This document shows, in pieces, positions 19,795 to 29,716 of a stretch of 64,000 nt of DNA (the first letter of the stretch is position 1; every line of letters starts with the position of its first letter). The stretch is from positions 124,001-188,000 of the forward strand of contig NZ_KB850224.1 of the NCBI RefSeq assembly GCF_000369805.1, read 5' to 3'. The position numbers and the translations under genes were made by a program. Below the pieces are notes generated by a model. The model worked only from the letters and a program-made list of their open reading frames with translations. It searched no databases and was not told the origin of the DNA. Source of the DNA: Acinetobacter sp. NIPH 2100 (GTDB lineage: Bacteria; Pseudomonadota; Gammaproteobacteria; Pseudomonadales; Moraxellaceae).

Positions 19795-20247
19795 ATGAAT
19801 GAGTTCGAGCTTAAAATCCGCTATCCGCATCAGATGAATCGAAATGAAATCGATCATATTGGTACATTTGATTTGGCAACGATTTTAAGTAAATTTGACG
19901 AGATGGCTTGGCGTCAGCAGCTCATTCGTCAATTACAACTCAATGGGGCGGATACCAGTTTTATTGTCAGTGATCATCGTACAGAGCAGACGATTTCAAT
20001 TACCCTCGATGCCTATGCCAAATCACAACAACTGGAGTTTAAACTGGACAGTGATATTGCTGTGATCATTCCCAAAAAAGACTTATTTGGTTTGGTGACA
20101 CGTAAAAGCAAAGACAGCATTTCATTTAAACAGCTCAGCCTTGCTCGGGTAAAAGATTACCTGATTGCCTTTCTCAATCGGGATATTGAAAGCTTGGAAC
20201 AACGCTACAAAGAAAGGTTAACTAAAGCGCTCAAAACCTTATCTTAA
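19795..20247 (+). CDS. Hypothetical protein, 150 aa
   Basis: A soluble, charged protein without signal peptide or membrane segment, apparently alpha/beta with a helical C-terminus (RVKDYLIAFLNRDIESLEQRYKERLTKALKTL, about 117-149). Codon use resembles the neighbouring housekeeping genes, so it looks native. No family is recognised. It precedes the rluA-type gene by about 100 bases on the same strand. Confidence 0.8.
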   Translation: MNEFELKIRYPHQMNRNEIDHIGTFDLATILSKFDEMAWRQQLIRQLQLNGADTSFIVSDHRTEQTISITLDAYAKSQQLEFKLDSDIAVIIPKKDLFGLVTRKSKDSISFKQLSLARVKDYLIAFLNRDIESLEQRYKERLTKALKTLS

Positions 20248-20345
20248 CTCGTTTAAGGGAATAGGATAAATCAATGTTTGCGAAACTATTTGGGACGCCT
20301 ATAATCGCTGCTGTTTTTGTCTTTGCTTGATTTGTTTAGCTCTCT

Positions 20346-21011
20346 ATGCCTTTAAATGACAACTTTATTTATGCGCCGCCGCAAGATCCTTTAGACATCG
20401 TGTATGAAGATGAGGATTTGCTGGTGATCAATAAGCCTGCAGGTTTATTGTCCGTGATGGGGCGTCTACCTGAGCATCAAGACAGTGCCTATTTAAGGGT
20501 ACTGGAGCGATATGCTGCGGCCAAAGTCACCCATCGTCTGGATATGGCAACCTCAGGGCTATTGATGTTTGCCAAGCATCGAGAAGCAGAAGTTGCCGTT
20601 AGTAAAATGTTTCAGGCACGAACCGTCAAGAAATACTATGTGGCATTGGTACAGGGGCACATTCAGTCAGAAGGCAGTGTTGAAGTACCATTGATTACCG
20701 ATTGGGAAAATCGTCCACGTCAGATCGTCCATTTTGAGTTGGGGAAGCAAGCCAAAACCTTGTTTCAATGCATGGCATATGATGCAGTAAGTGATCAAAG
20801 CCGCGTGCGTTTGGAGCCTGTCACAGGCCGTTCGCATCAACTGCGGGTGCATATGATGCATATTGGCCATCCGATCATGGGAGATAAGCTCTATCATCCT
20901 GAACCTGCCAAGTTTCATTTAAAACGTATGGCCTTGCATGCTGCTTATCTGGCATTTCAGCATCCACTTAAGCGGCATGCCGTTGAAATCCATTCTGAGG
21001 TAAGATTCTAA
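20346..21011 (+). CDS. rluA: RluA-family RNA pseudouridine synthase
   Basis: Isomerises uridine to pseudouridine; E. coli RluA acts on 23S rRNA U746 and tRNA U32. At 221 aa it has RluA length and lacks the S4 domain of RluC/D. The catalytic motif is VTHRLDMATSGLLMFA (about 60-75; Asp64), with the conserved KPAGLLSVMGR upstream and EPVTGRSHQLRVHMMHIGHPIMGD downstream. The ATG at 20346 has no good ribosome site but fits the family N-terminus. It is followed closely by a GNAT gene. Confidence 0.9.
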   Translation: MPLNDNFIYAPPQDPLDIVYEDEDLLVINKPAGLLSVMGRLPEHQDSAYLRVLERYAAAKVTHRLDMATSGLLMFAKHREAEVAVSKMFQARTVKKYYVALVQGHIQSEGSVEVPLITDWENRPRQIVHFELGKQAKTLFQCMAYDAVSDQSRVRLEPVTGRSHQLRVHMMHIGHPIMGDKLYHPEPAKFHLKRMALHAAYLAFQHPLKRHAVEIHSEVRF

Positions 21012-21036
21012 AAGACAACAATAAACAGGCAAGATC

Positions 21037-21510
21037 ATGTATTCAATTCAACCCGTTCTCTGGAGCACATTGTCACACTTACAACAAGCACAATTAAAGC
21101 CAATGTTGTTGGTGGCTGATCCAAGTTGGGTGGAGATCGAAACATATTTATTTAACGCAAAGCTTTTTGTGATGCTGAATGCCCAAGCACAGATCATTGC
21201 TCAGCTTTGTTTACTCGAAACGGATGATCAAGCTGAAATTAAGAATTTGACAGTGGCCGAAAGCTATCAAGGACAGGGCTTGGCTAAAGCATTGATTCAG
21301 CATGCGATTGAGTATGCCAAACAGTTAAATCTGCATCATTTATGGGTGAAGACGGGTAACTCAAGTCTGGATCAATTGGCACTCTATCAAAAATGTGGAT
21401 TTCGTCTGTCGCATATTGAGCGTGATGTGTTTAAAGACTATCCAGAACCCATCTATGAAAATGGAATAGCGTGCCTTGATCAAGTGGTGCTTGGCATTGT
21501 CTTAAGCTGA
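21037..21510 (+). CDS. GNAT-family N-acetyltransferase
   Basis: A 157-residue single-domain acetyltransferase. The acetyl-CoA loop is YQGQGLAKALIQHAIEYAK (about 79-97, the R/Q-x-x-G-x-G/A motif), preceded by the strand IKNLTVAESY and followed by LALYQKCGFRLS (about 117-128). The acceptor is unknown. It starts 26 bases after rluA on the same strand and may share its transcript. Confidence 0.85.
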   Translation: MYSIQPVLWSTLSHLQQAQLKPMLLVADPSWVEIETYLFNAKLFVMLNAQAQIIAQLCLLETDDQAEIKNLTVAESYQGQGLAKALIQHAIEYAKQLNLHHLWVKTGNSSLDQLALYQKCGFRLSHIERDVFKDYPEPIYENGIACLDQVVLGIVLS

Positions 21511-21646
21511 AACACAGTAGTCTCAGGACGTTTACTTTGATCATTTTTTGACTACAATATTGCTATTAATCCATCTAAAAAATGACATAAAAATCGGCTA
21601 ATCTATAGCCAAATATCAAGTCCAAAACACAACAAAGGATATTTAT

Positions 21647-22012
21647 ATGACTCGCGATTATGACCAATTCCCAGACAATGATAATGGCAACGTGCTATGG
21701 CAGATGGTTGAAGATGGCAATGAACTCAACGAGCCACATGAAGTCGAATTTTCGATTGTTTTTGAAAAACAAGAACAGGTTGAAAAATGTGCCTTGCATC
21801 TTTTACATCAAGAACAAAAAATTTCACTTTTTCAGGAAGAAGTACATTCCGATGGATCAGACCTTTGGGTGTTGAATATTCATGTCAACATGATTTTGGA
21901 ATATGAAGATATTGCCGATTTGGAAGAATGGATGACCAAGATCGCCAAAGAATTCAATGGTGAATATGATGGCTGGGGGTGTATGAGCTATATTTACGAC
22001 GAAGATGAGTAA
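21647..22012 (+). CDS. rraB: RraB-like regulator of ribonuclease E activity
   Basis: A 121-residue very acidic protein matching the RraB family: FPDNDNGNVLWQMVEDGNEL (about 7-26), HEVEFSIVFEKQ, and the C-terminal DGWGCMSYIYDEDE. In enterics RraB binds RNase E and changes the composition of the degradosome. It has AAGGAT before the ATG, its own promoter region and a strong terminator. The role in Acinetobacter is inferred from the family. Confidence 0.85.
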   Translation: MTRDYDQFPDNDNGNVLWQMVEDGNELNEPHEVEFSIVFEKQEQVEKCALHLLHQEQKISLFQEEVHSDGSDLWVLNIHVNMILEYEDIADLEEWMTKIAKEFNGEYDGWGCMSYIYDEDE

Positions 22013-22033
22013 ACCTTCTCAGTCTGATCAAAC

Positions 22034-22061
22034 AAAAAAGCCCTTCAATCTGGGCTTTTTT
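22034..22061. terminator. Bidirectional terminator rraB / Lrp-type gene
   Basis: AAAAAAGCCC and GGGCTTTTTT around an 8-base loop, between convergent genes; usable from both sides. Confidence 0.9.
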
Positions 22062-22084
22062 GTTATGAGGTATCTGATTATAGG

Positions 22085-22552
22085 TTATACGCCCATATCT
22101 AAATATAAAGACTCTTTGACTTCTTCCATCACGATATAGCTATGTGAAGAGGCAGAGGCAGGCAGTTTTTTTAATAAATCGCCTAATAAGCGTCGATAGG
22201 CACTCATTTCTTTTAAACGCGCTTTCACCAGATAATCAAATTCACCTGAAATCAGATGGCATTCCAACACTTCAGGAATATCCACCAAATCGCGCGCCAC
22301 TTGATCAAATACATCGCCAGATTTGGCGGAAAGTTTGATTTCGAGGAACACCAACAGGCTACGGTCGACATAAGCGGGGTTGAGTCGGGCATAGTAGCCG
22401 ACAATGATGCCTTCACGCTCCAAGCGCTTCACTCGTTCTGAGCAAGGGGTGGTGGATAAGTTCACACGTGATGCCAGTTCACTGATCGCAATTCGACCTT
22501 CACGTTGCAAAATATCTAAAATCAGGCGATCAATCCGGTCTAATTTACGCAT
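22085..22552 (-). CDS. Lrp/AsnC-family regulator (DadR-like)
   Basis: A 155-residue feast/famine regulator: N-terminal helix-turn-helix (ILDILQREGRIAISELASRVNLSTTPCSERVKRLE, about 11-45) and C-terminal ligand-binding RAM domain. It is divergent from dadA with a 120-base AT-rich spacer, the arrangement of DadR, which controls D- and L-alanine catabolism in Pseudomonas. Alanine is therefore the likely effector, by context. Confidence 0.9.
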   Translation of the reverse strand: MRKLDRIDRLILDILQREGRIAISELASRVNLSTTPCSERVKRLEREGIIVGYYARLNPAYVDRSLLVFLEIKLSAKSGDVFDQVARDLVDIPEVLECHLISGEFDYLVKARLKEMSAYRRLLGDLLKKLPASASSHSYIVMEEVKESLYLDMGV

Positions 22553-22691
22553 AGAAGATTCCCTTTTATTTTAATTTTTTCGCGATAAAAATATTAAATT
22601 ACCTAGATTATAGTCAGAAAATCAGTGAAAAAAACTATTGATCCAAAAATATACTAGTTAAATAACCTAGTGTGTGCGTGAGGGATCTATT

Positions 22692-23948
22692 ATGCGCGTA
22701 ATCGTTTTAGGAAGTGGCGTCATTGGTGTGGCAAGTGCCTATTATCTTGCACAACAAGGTGCGCAAGTGACGGTGCTTGACCGTCAGTCAGGACCTGCAA
22801 AAGAAACCAGTTTTGGTAACGCAGGCCAAATCTCCCCAGGATATTCAACACCGTGGGCAGCACCCGGTATTCCTTTCAAAGCCGTAAAATGGATGTTCCA
22901 GCATCACGCACCGTTAGCCATTAACATTGATGGCAGTATGTGGCAGTTGCAGTGGATGGCACAGATGTTGAAAAACTGTAATCCACAAAGCTATGCGGTG
23001 AATAAAGAACGCATGATGCGTGTTGCAGAATACAGCCGTGACTGCCTACGTGATTTAAGAGCACAGACAGGGATCAATTACGAAAATCGTGCCAAGGGGA
23101 CGCTACAAGTGTTCCGTAGTGAAGCGCAACTTGAAGCCGTGCAGCGTGATATTCAAGTACTCAAAGAATGTGGCGTTGACTTTGATTTATTGAATGCTCA
23201 AGAGCTAGGTGGTGTAGAACCTGCATTAGCACACACTGATAAATTGGTGGGTGGTTTACACTTGCCGAATGATGAAACAGGTGATTGTTATTTGTTTACC
23301 AATGCTTTGGCAAAACTTGCTCAAGACTTGGGTGTGGAATTCAAGTTTGATCAAAATGTTGAAAAGTTGATTGTTGAAGGCGATGAAATCAAAGGCGTTA
23401 TGGTCAATGGTGCGATTTTAACAGCTGACCGTTTTGTACTGGCATTTGGTAGTTATTCACGTGATTTCCTTAAACCACTGGAATTGAATTTGCCTGTTTA
23501 CCCAGTGAAAGGCTATTCACTCACGATTCCAATTGTGGAACCAAAATTTGCACCACAATCAACGGTATTGGATGAAACTTACAAAGTTGCGATTACCCGT
23601 TTTGATCAGCGTATCCGTGTGGGTGGTATGGCAGAGCTCAGTGGATTTAATCTTGGATTGAATCAGGACCGTCGTGCGACTTTGGAAATGGTGACTCAAG
23701 ATTTATTCCCGGGTGGCGATCTTGCACAAGCATCGTTCTGGACAGGTTTACGTCCGATGACCCCAGACAGCACACCGATTATTGGTGCAACGCAATACAA
23801 GAACCTGTTCCTGAATACTGGACATGGCACTTTAGGTTGGACCATGGCCTGTGGTTCTGGCAAGTTGATCAGTGATTTGGTCATGAATCATCGTCCAGAC
23901 ATCAGTACAGATGGTTTATCCATTCAGCGTTATTCACACGCCGCATAA
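22692..23948 (+). CDS. dadA: D-amino acid dehydrogenase (small subunit type)
   Basis: FAD enzyme on the inner face of the membrane oxidising D-alanine to pyruvate and ammonia, with electrons to quinone. The dinucleotide-binding GSGVIG is at residues 7-12; [20 protein letters not shown] (about 41-60) and [17 protein letters not shown] near the C-terminus are typical of DadA. Length 418 aa. The ATG at 22692 has GAGGG upstream and gives the correct Rossmann N-terminus; an earlier in-frame codon at 22674 is less likely. It heads dadA-alr-ridA. Confidence 0.94.
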   Translation: MRVIVLGSGVIGVASAYYLAQQGAQVTVLDRQSGPAKETSFGNAGQISPGYSTPWAAPGIPFKAVKWMFQHHAPLAINIDGSMWQLQWMAQMLKNCNPQSYAVNKERMMRVAEYSRDCLRDLRAQTGINYENRAKGTLQVFRSEAQLEAVQRDIQVLKECGVDFDLLNAQELGGVEPALAHTDKLVGGLHLPNDETGDCYLFTNALAKLAQDLGVEFKFDQNVEKLIVEGDEIKGVMVNGAILTADRFVLAFGSYSRDFLKPLELNLPVYPVKGYSLTIPIVEPKFAPQSTVLDETYKVAITRFDQRIRVGGMAELSGFNLGLNQDRRATLEMVTQDLFPGGDLAQASFWTGLRPMTPDSTPIIGATQYKNLFLNTGHGTLGWTMACGSGKLISDLVMNHRPDISTDGLSIQRYSHAA

Positions 23949-23972
23949 TCACGGTTTACAAGGAAGTTTAGT

Positions 23973-25076
23973 ATGCCTCGTCCGATTACTGCGGTGATCC
24001 ATGCCCAAGCCTTACGCCAAAATCTAGCGGTCGTCAGGCAGTCGGTGCCCAACAGCAAAGTGTTTGCTGTGGTCAAAGCCAATGCTTACGGGCATGGGAT
24101 TGAACGTGTCTATGAATCTTTTAGAAGTGCAGATGGTTTTGCCTTACTTGATATCGATGAGGCAAAACGCTTACGTGCTTTAGGTTGGACTGGGCCTATT
24201 CTGCTGCTTGAAGGAATTTTTTCACCGCAGGACCTGTTTGACTGTGCGCAATACCAACTCAGTTTTACTGTGCATAATCAGCAACAACTGCAATGGATAC
24301 AACAATATGGCTATCCCGCGCAGTTTGATATTTTTCTGAAAATGAACAGTGGTATGAACCGCTTAGGTTTTAAACCACAGCAATACCGTGACATTTGGCA
24401 GCAATTGAACCAATTGGAACAGATCTCCAGTATTACCCATATGATGCATTTCTCTGATGCCGATGGTGATCGTTTTGGCCAGACTGGAATTGACTATCAA
24501 CTCAAAGCGTTTGAAGCCACCATTCAGGGCTTGCCAGGGGAACGATCGGTCAGTAACAGTGCTGCAATTTTAAGATATCAAACACAGTTGCAATCGGATT
24601 ACGTGCGTGGCGGCATCATGCTGTACGGCAGTTCTCCCGATTATCCCAAACATCGTATTCAGGACTGGGGTCTTACGCCAAGCATGAGCTTGCGCAGTGA
24701 AATCATTGCCGTGCAAGAACTTAATGCCCATGAAAGTGTTGGCTACGGCTCCAGCTATGTGGCCGAGCAGCCAATCAGAATCGGTATCGTGGCATGTGGC
24801 TATGCCGATGGTTATCAACGGATTTCAGCCACGGGCACACCTGTTCTGGTGAATGGAATTCGGACCCAAACCATTGGACGGGTCAGCATGGACATGTTGG
24901 CTGTAGACCTTAGCCCGATCCATGATGCTGAAGTCGGCAGTGAAGTGGTGCTGTGGGGCAAATCAAGTACAGGAACAATTTTACCCATTGACGACGTCGC
25001 AGCAACCTCAGGCACCATTGGTTATGAACTGATGTGTGGCGTGACTGCACGCGTTTCATTTATTACTCAGGAATAA
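23973..25076 (+). CDS. alr: Alanine racemase, catabolic (DadX-type)
   Basis: PLP racemase converting L-alanine to D-alanine for DadA. The PLP lysine is Lys35 in VVKANAYGHG and the second catalytic residue is a Tyr at about 258 in VGYGSSY. The C-terminal domain has IGRVSMDMLAVDL. Length 367 aa. Its place behind dadA points to the catabolic role (dadX), although no other alr is visible here to compare. Confidence 0.93.
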   Translation: MPRPITAVIHAQALRQNLAVVRQSVPNSKVFAVVKANAYGHGIERVYESFRSADGFALLDIDEAKRLRALGWTGPILLLEGIFSPQDLFDCAQYQLSFTVHNQQQLQWIQQYGYPAQFDIFLKMNSGMNRLGFKPQQYRDIWQQLNQLEQISSITHMMHFSDADGDRFGQTGIDYQLKAFEATIQGLPGERSVSNSAAILRYQTQLQSDYVRGGIMLYGSSPDYPKHRIQDWGLTPSMSLRSEIIAVQELNAHESVGYGSSYVAEQPIRIGIVACGYADGYQRISATGTPVLVNGIRTQTIGRVSMDMLAVDLSPIHDAEVGSEVVLWGKSSTGTILPIDDVAATSGTIGYELMCGVTARVSFITQE

Positions 25077-25085
25077 GGATTCATT

Positions 25086-25445
25086 ATGTCAAATTCGGAT
25101 ATTCAAAAGATCAATACTAACGAAGTGATGAGTGCTGTAACGGTATTCAATAAGGTGGTGTATTTATCAGGTCAGGTGCCTAAAAATGCGGACCTAGATA
25201 TTGAAGGGCAAACCCGGGAAATACTTGCAACCATCGAACAGCTACTTGCTTCAGCAGGGACGGATAAATCTCGTCTACTCTCAGCACAATTATTTTTAAA
25301 AGATCTTTCAGACTTCCCTGTGGTCAATACCATTTGGATTGATTGGTTGAAAGGTCATGTTGCACCTTCACGTGCCACCATTCAGGCCGATTTAGTCAAT
25401 CCGAAATGGTTGATCGAAATTGCAGTTGTTGCAGCACAAAAATAA
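25086..25445 (+). CDS. RidA-family enamine/imine deaminase
   Basis: A 119-residue Rid protein. Archetypal RidA hydrolyses reactive 2-aminoacrylate-type intermediates from PLP enzymes or amino acid oxidation. The catalytic arginine is kept (Arg96 in APSRATIQ), unlike the second Rid protein at 41.5-41.9 kb. It lies nine bases behind alr, so it probably removes the imine released by DadA or products of the racemase. Rid proteins in dad operons are well known in Pseudomonas and Acinetobacter. Confidence 0.9.
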   Translation: MSNSDIQKINTNEVMSAVTVFNKVVYLSGQVPKNADLDIEGQTREILATIEQLLASAGTDKSRLLSAQLFLKDLSDFPVVNTIWIDWLKGHVAPSRATIQADLVNPKWLIEIAVVAAQK

Positions 25446-25635
25446 AGCGATCCGCTTTATTTTTGTTTAAAAAATATAAAAAAAGAAGAAAAGTAACGTA
25501 TTTGCAGTAGATAAAACGTAGTCAGATACGTATTTTCTTGCAATCGAAGATGAGTCAGCAGTCTTAAAAGGACAGCTAGGGTATGGCAGATAAATCAAGG
25601 CTGACTCATTGAGGAAAGAGTAAAAGGAACTTAAG

Positions 25636-27069
25636 ATGACGGTTACACAGCATCAGTCAGAAGGCGAACAATCGCCCCAAGACTTACAAAGAAAACTTTC
25701 AAATCGCCACTTGCAGTTGATTGCAATCGGCGGTGCTATTGGTACGGGCCTCTTTATGGGCTCAGGCAAAACCATCTCCTTGGCAGGCCCATCGATTCTG
25801 TTTATTTACATGATTATTGGTGGGATGTTTTTCTTCTTAATGCGAGCACTCGGTGAGCTGTTGCTGGCAAATTTACACTACAAATCTTTTGTCGACATGG
25901 CGCATGACCTGATTGGGCCGTGGGCAGGCTATTACATGGGTTGGACCTATTGGTTAGGCTGGGTACTGGTCGGTATTGCCGATTTGGCAGCTGTCATTAA
26001 CTATCTCACTTTTTGGCTGCCTGAAGGCACCATGTTTACCCCAATTGGTCAGGCAGCGATTAGTGCGGGTTGTGTACTATTCGTGCTGTTCTTGAACCTG
26101 CTTACGGTACGCCTGTTTGGTGAAATTGAGTTTTGGTTTGCCCTGATCAAGATTCTAGCGATTATTGGTCTGATTGGCGTTGGCGGCTATATGATTTTTA
26201 GCCATTTTCAAGCACCTCATGGTGTTGTGGCATCGCTTAGTAATGTCTGGTCACATGGTGGTATGTTTCCAAAAGGTCTGGATGGTTTCTTGGCAGGTTT
26301 CCAAATCGCCGTGTTTGCCTTCGTTGGCGTGGAACTGATTGGAACCACTGCTGCTGAGACCAAAGATCCACACAAGAATCTGCCAAAAGCCATCAATGCG
26401 ATTCCGATTCGTATCATCTTATTCTATGTGTTGGCCTTATTGGTGGTAATGTCGGTCACGCCATGGAATATTATTCGTGCGGACAAGAGTCCATTTGTGG
26501 AATTGTTCATGAATGCAGGGATTGTAACATCGGCCATTATTATGAATTTGGTGGTACTGTCTTCAGTGATGTCTTCCATGAACAGTGGGGTATTCTCAAC
26601 CAGCCGTATGTTGTTCGGTTTATCTAAAGATGGTCAGGCACCAAATGCTTTTGGTCGTTTATCGAAAAGTGCAGTACCTGCCAATGGTCTGATTTTCTCG
26701 TGTGTGTTCATCATGGGTGGGGCGGTGCTGCAATACTTTGTACCGAATACTCTTGAAGCTTTCACTTTGGCAAGTGCGCTTTGTGTGATTCTATTCATTA
26801 GTGTCTGGAGTCTGATCATGGTGTGCTATATCCGCTACCGTAAATTACGTCCAGAACTGCATGCTCAATCCAAGTTCAAAATGCCAGGCGGCGTGTTTAT
26901 GTCGTATATCGTTATTGCTTTCTTGTTGTTTGCTTTGGTGATCTTGGCACTAGAGCCAGATACCTTAAAAGCACTTTATGTCAGCCCATTGTGGTTAATT
27001 ATTTTGGCCGTGACCTATCAGCTGATGTATAAACCCCGCATGAAAAAATTGGGGCGTGAATTGGCGTAA
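25636..27069 (+). CDS. cycA: D-alanine/D-serine/glycine permease, CycA-like
   Basis: A 477-residue APC-superfamily transporter with 12 membrane segments. The N-terminal LSNRHLQLIAIGGAIGTGLF (about 20-39) is the amino acid transporter signature, and the GPWAGYYMGWTYWLGW stretch fits CycA. It lies 190 bases behind the ridA gene with its own AAGGAA site and probably its own promoter. Context with dadA and alr supports D-alanine as substrate. The terminator at 27091 follows. Confidence 0.9.
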   Translation: MTVTQHQSEGEQSPQDLQRKLSNRHLQLIAIGGAIGTGLFMGSGKTISLAGPSILFIYMIIGGMFFFLMRALGELLLANLHYKSFVDMAHDLIGPWAGYYMGWTYWLGWVLVGIADLAAVINYLTFWLPEGTMFTPIGQAAISAGCVLFVLFLNLLTVRLFGEIEFWFALIKILAIIGLIGVGGYMIFSHFQAPHGVVASLSNVWSHGGMFPKGLDGFLAGFQIAVFAFVGVELIGTTAAETKDPHKNLPKAINAIPIRIILFYVLALLVVMSVTPWNIIRADKSPFVELFMNAGIVTSAIIMNLVVLSSVMSSMNSGVFSTSRMLFGLSKDGQAPNAFGRLSKSAVPANGLIFSCVFIMGGAVLQYFVPNTLEAFTLASALCVILFISVWSLIMVCYIRYRKLRPELHAQSKFKMPGGVFMSYIVIAFLLFALVILALEPDTLKALYVSPLWLIILAVTYQLMYKPRMKKLGRELA

Positions 27070-27090
27070 TAGCCTATGTCGATATGAGTA

Positions 27091-27118
27091 AAAAACCGAT
27101 CTAGATTGATCGGTTTTT
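27091..27118. terminator. Bidirectional terminator cycA / LysR gene
   Basis: AAAAACCGATC and GATCGGTTTTT pair perfectly around TAGATT, between convergent genes. Confidence 0.9.
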
Positions 27119-27137
27119 TATGGTCGAGTCATTCTGT

Positions 27138-28019
27138 TTAATCCACCAATAAATGCTGATATTGATCGGCCTGTTTGCGTAAATAGTCCCAGACCAACTT
27201 GATACGAGGTTCATGCTGCAAATCGACAAAGGTCAGCATCCAGAAGGTATGGGTGTAGCGCACCTGTTGTTCTAATACCGTTTCAAGTTCAGGCTTATCA
27301 TCGGCGAGAAACTTGGGCAAAATGGCCAGTCCTGCACCTGAACTGACCGCAATTTGCTGTGCCAAAATACTGCTGCTACGAAAATTAGCATTAAGTTTTA
27401 AAGGTAAGCGTTCCAGACAGTACAGCTCGGGGCTATATACCAGATCATCAATATAATTGACGAAGCGATGCGGGGTGAGATCCTGTAACTCACGAATTGG
27501 CGGGTTGAGTGCCAGATATTTTTTGCTGCCATAAATTTTTAAACAATAATCTGACAGCCGCGTAATGATATAAGGACCTGAGGTTGGTCGTTCAATGGAG
27601 ACCACAATATCGGCTTCGCGATGCGACAGCTTGATCATTTTCGGTACTGGAATCAGGTCAATGGTGAGCGAGGGATATTGTATGGAAAACTCCGCTAATA
27701 AGCGTGCCAAAAATGCAGTGCCAAAGCCTTCAGGTGTGCCAATTCGCACACGGCCTTGCAAAGGCTGATGCGGTTTTTCAATTTGCAAGAAAGCATATTC
27801 CATTTGCTCAACCCGAGGAACCAGTGCCAAACCTTCCATCGTCAGCTCATAGCCAGAGGCTTCGCGTTTAAACAGGGTAATTCCTAAAGTTTGTTCTAAA
27901 GCCTGAATCCGTCGCGCCACGGTACTATGTTCCACGCCAATAATACGGGCGGCATTGGTTAAAGTTTTGGTCCGCGCCAACACTAAAAAAAACTGTAGAT
28001 GATCCCAATCCACTTTCAT
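27138..28019 (-). CDS. LysR-family regulator, probably of valine catabolism
   Basis: A 293-residue LTTR: N-terminal helix-turn-helix (FLVLARTKTLTNAARIIGVEHSTVARRIQALE, about 9-40) and a substrate-binding domain of normal length. The start at 28019 (MKVDWDHLQFF) has AGGAAG upstream on the minus strand; ten further upstream codons lie in the promoter. It is divergent from mmsA, so it likely controls the isobutyryl-CoA operon. In Pseudomonas the corresponding regulator MmsR is AraC-type, so this is a different control. The effector is unknown. Confidence 0.88.
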   Translation of the reverse strand: MKVDWDHLQFFLVLARTKTLTNAARIIGVEHSTVARRIQALEQTLGITLFKREASGYELTMEGLALVPRVEQMEYAFLQIEKPHQPLQGRVRIGTPEGFGTAFLARLLAEFSIQYPSLTIDLIPVPKMIKLSHREADIVVSIERPTSGPYIITRLSDYCLKIYGSKKYLALNPPIRELQDLTPHRFVNYIDDLVYSPELYCLERLPLKLNANFRSSSILAQQIAVSSGAGLAILPKFLADDKPELETVLEQQVRYTHTFWMLTFVDLQHEPRIKLVWDYLRKQADQYQHLLVD

Positions 28020-28033
28020 TATTATGATCTTCC

Positions 28034-28061
28034 TTGTGCATATTTGCACAATGATCGTGCA
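28034..28061. promoter_or_regulatory. Overlapping palindromes in the LysR / mmsA promoter region
   Basis: TTGTGCA-TATT-TGCACAA (28034-28051) shares an arm with TGCAC-N7-GTGCA (28045-28061). Alternating dyads of this kind next to a LysR gene suit a tetramer binding a recognition and an activation site. Confidence 0.55.
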
Positions 28062-28184
28062 TTAATTTGCGTTGGTGGTCAAAGCTTTCTTTGTTAGTCT
28101 CGAATAAAACCTGAATAAAGAAAATACGACGATCGATATTTTCTGAACACTGAACACAATAAAAATACGGCCTATGGAGAGGTT

Positions 28185-29702
28185 ATGAACACAATCCAAA
28201 ATATTCAATTGGAAACAGCCAAGTTACTCATTAATGGCAGTTTTATCGAATCTGAAACCCAACAATGGCAAGACATTATTAATCCTGCAACGCAAGAGGT
28301 GATTGGTCGTGTGCCATTTGCTACGGTGCAGGAAGTCGATGCGGCAATTGCATCTGCGCAAGCAGCTTTTGCTTCTTGGCGTCAAACCCCGATTCAGGCA
28401 CGTATGCGCATCATGCTGAAGCTGCAAGATTTGATTCGCGTCAATATGAAGGAGATTGCACAGGTACTGACTGCGGAACAAGGTAAAACGCTTGCCGATG
28501 CGGAAGGTGACATCCAACGTGGTTTAGAGGTGGTTGAACATGCCTGTTCAGTCGGCACCTTGCAAATGGGTGAGTATGTTGAAGGTGTGGCACGTGGTGT
28601 CGATACCTACACCTTGCAGCAACCGTTGGGTGTGTGCGCGGGCATTACGCCATTTAATTTCCCTGCCATGATCCCGTTGTGGATGTTTCCAATGGCGATC
28701 GTATGTGGCAATACCTTTGTTCTAAAGCCATCTGAACAAGATCCGCTGTCAACCATGATGCTGGTGGAACTGGCGATTCAGGCTGGTATTCCTGCTGGTG
28801 TACTCAATGTTGTGCACGGTGGTAAAGAGGTAGTGGATCGCCTATGTACCCATACTGATATTAAAGCCATTTCATTTGTTGGTTCCACTGCGGTCGGCAC
28901 ACATGTCTATAACCTTGCAGGGCAACATGGCAAACGTGTGCAGTCGATGATGGGTGCCAAAAATCACGTCGCCGTGATGCCAGATGCCAATAAGGAACAA
29001 ACCCTGAATGCCTTGGTCGGTGCGGCTTTTGGTGCAGCAGGGCAACGCTGTATGGCGCTATCGGTGGCGGTCATGGTTGGTGACAGTAAGCACTGGATTG
29101 CAGAATTGGTTGAAAAAGCCAAGACTTTAAAAGTAAATGCAGGTCATGAACCAAATACTGATATCGGCCCAGTCATTTCAAAACGTGCTAAAGCGCGGGT
29201 GTTGGACTTAATTGATAGCGGTGTTGAGCAAGGTGCAGAACTGCTACTTGATGGTCGTGATGTTCAGGTGCAAGGCTATGAAGCCGGCAACTTTGTCGGC
29301 GCGACGATTTTTAGTGGTGTAAATACCGACATGCGCATTTATAAGGAAGAAATCTTTGGTCCTGTGCTGTCGATTATTTGTGTCGATACACTTGAAGAAG
29401 CAATTGCGCTAATCAATGCCAATCCATTTGGTAACGGTGTGGGATTATTCACGCAAAGTGGTGCGATTGCGCGTACTTTCCAAAATCTGATTGATATTGG
29501 TCAGGTCGGGATCAACATTCCAATTCCAGTGCCTGTACCATTCTTTAGCTTTACCGGTTCCCGTGGTTCAAAACTTGGTGATTTAGGACCTTATGGCAAA
29601 CAGGCGGTACAGTTCTATACCCAAACCAAAACCATTACCAGTCGCTGGTTTGAAGACAGCCACGAAGTAGGCGGTGTAAATACCACCATCAGTTTACGTT
29701 AA
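28185..29702 (+). CDS. mmsA: CoA-acylating methylmalonate-semialdehyde dehydrogenase
   Basis: Converts methylmalonate semialdehyde to propionyl-CoA and CO2 with NAD+ and CoA, the last step of valine degradation. The 505-residue aldehyde dehydrogenase fold has [20 protein letters not shown] (about 149-168), typical of MmsA, and catalytic Cys289 in [11 protein letters not shown]. The usual catalytic Glu is absent ([14 protein letters not shown]), as is normal for CoA-acylating members. First gene of the valine operon; its product feeds PrpC. Confidence 0.95.
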   Translation: MNTIQNIQLETAKLLINGSFIESETQQWQDIINPATQEVIGRVPFATVQEVDAAIASAQAAFASWRQTPIQARMRIMLKLQDLIRVNMKEIAQVLTAEQGKTLADAEGDIQRGLEVVEHACSVGTLQMGEYVEGVARGVDTYTLQQPLGVCAGITPFNFPAMIPLWMFPMAIVCGNTFVLKPSEQDPLSTMMLVELAIQAGIPAGVLNVVHGGKEVVDRLCTHTDIKAISFVGSTAVGTHVYNLAGQHGKRVQSMMGAKNHVAVMPDANKEQTLNALVGAAFGAAGQRCMALSVAVMVGDSKHWIAELVEKAKTLKVNAGHEPNTDIGPVISKRAKARVLDLIDSGVEQGAELLLDGRDVQVQGYEAGNFVGATIFSGVNTDMRIYKEEIFGPVLSIICVDTLEEAIALINANPFGNGVGLFTQSGAIARTFQNLIDIGQVGINIPIPVPVPFFSFTGSRGSKLGDLGPYGKQAVQFYTQTKTITSRWFEDSHEVGGVNTTISLR

Positions 29703-29716
29703 GAAGGGGATCACGG

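Noticed and set aside
20274..20330. 18-codon hydrophobic micro-frame before rluA
   Set aside because: AGGAT lies nearby, but the length and lack of context do not support a gene.
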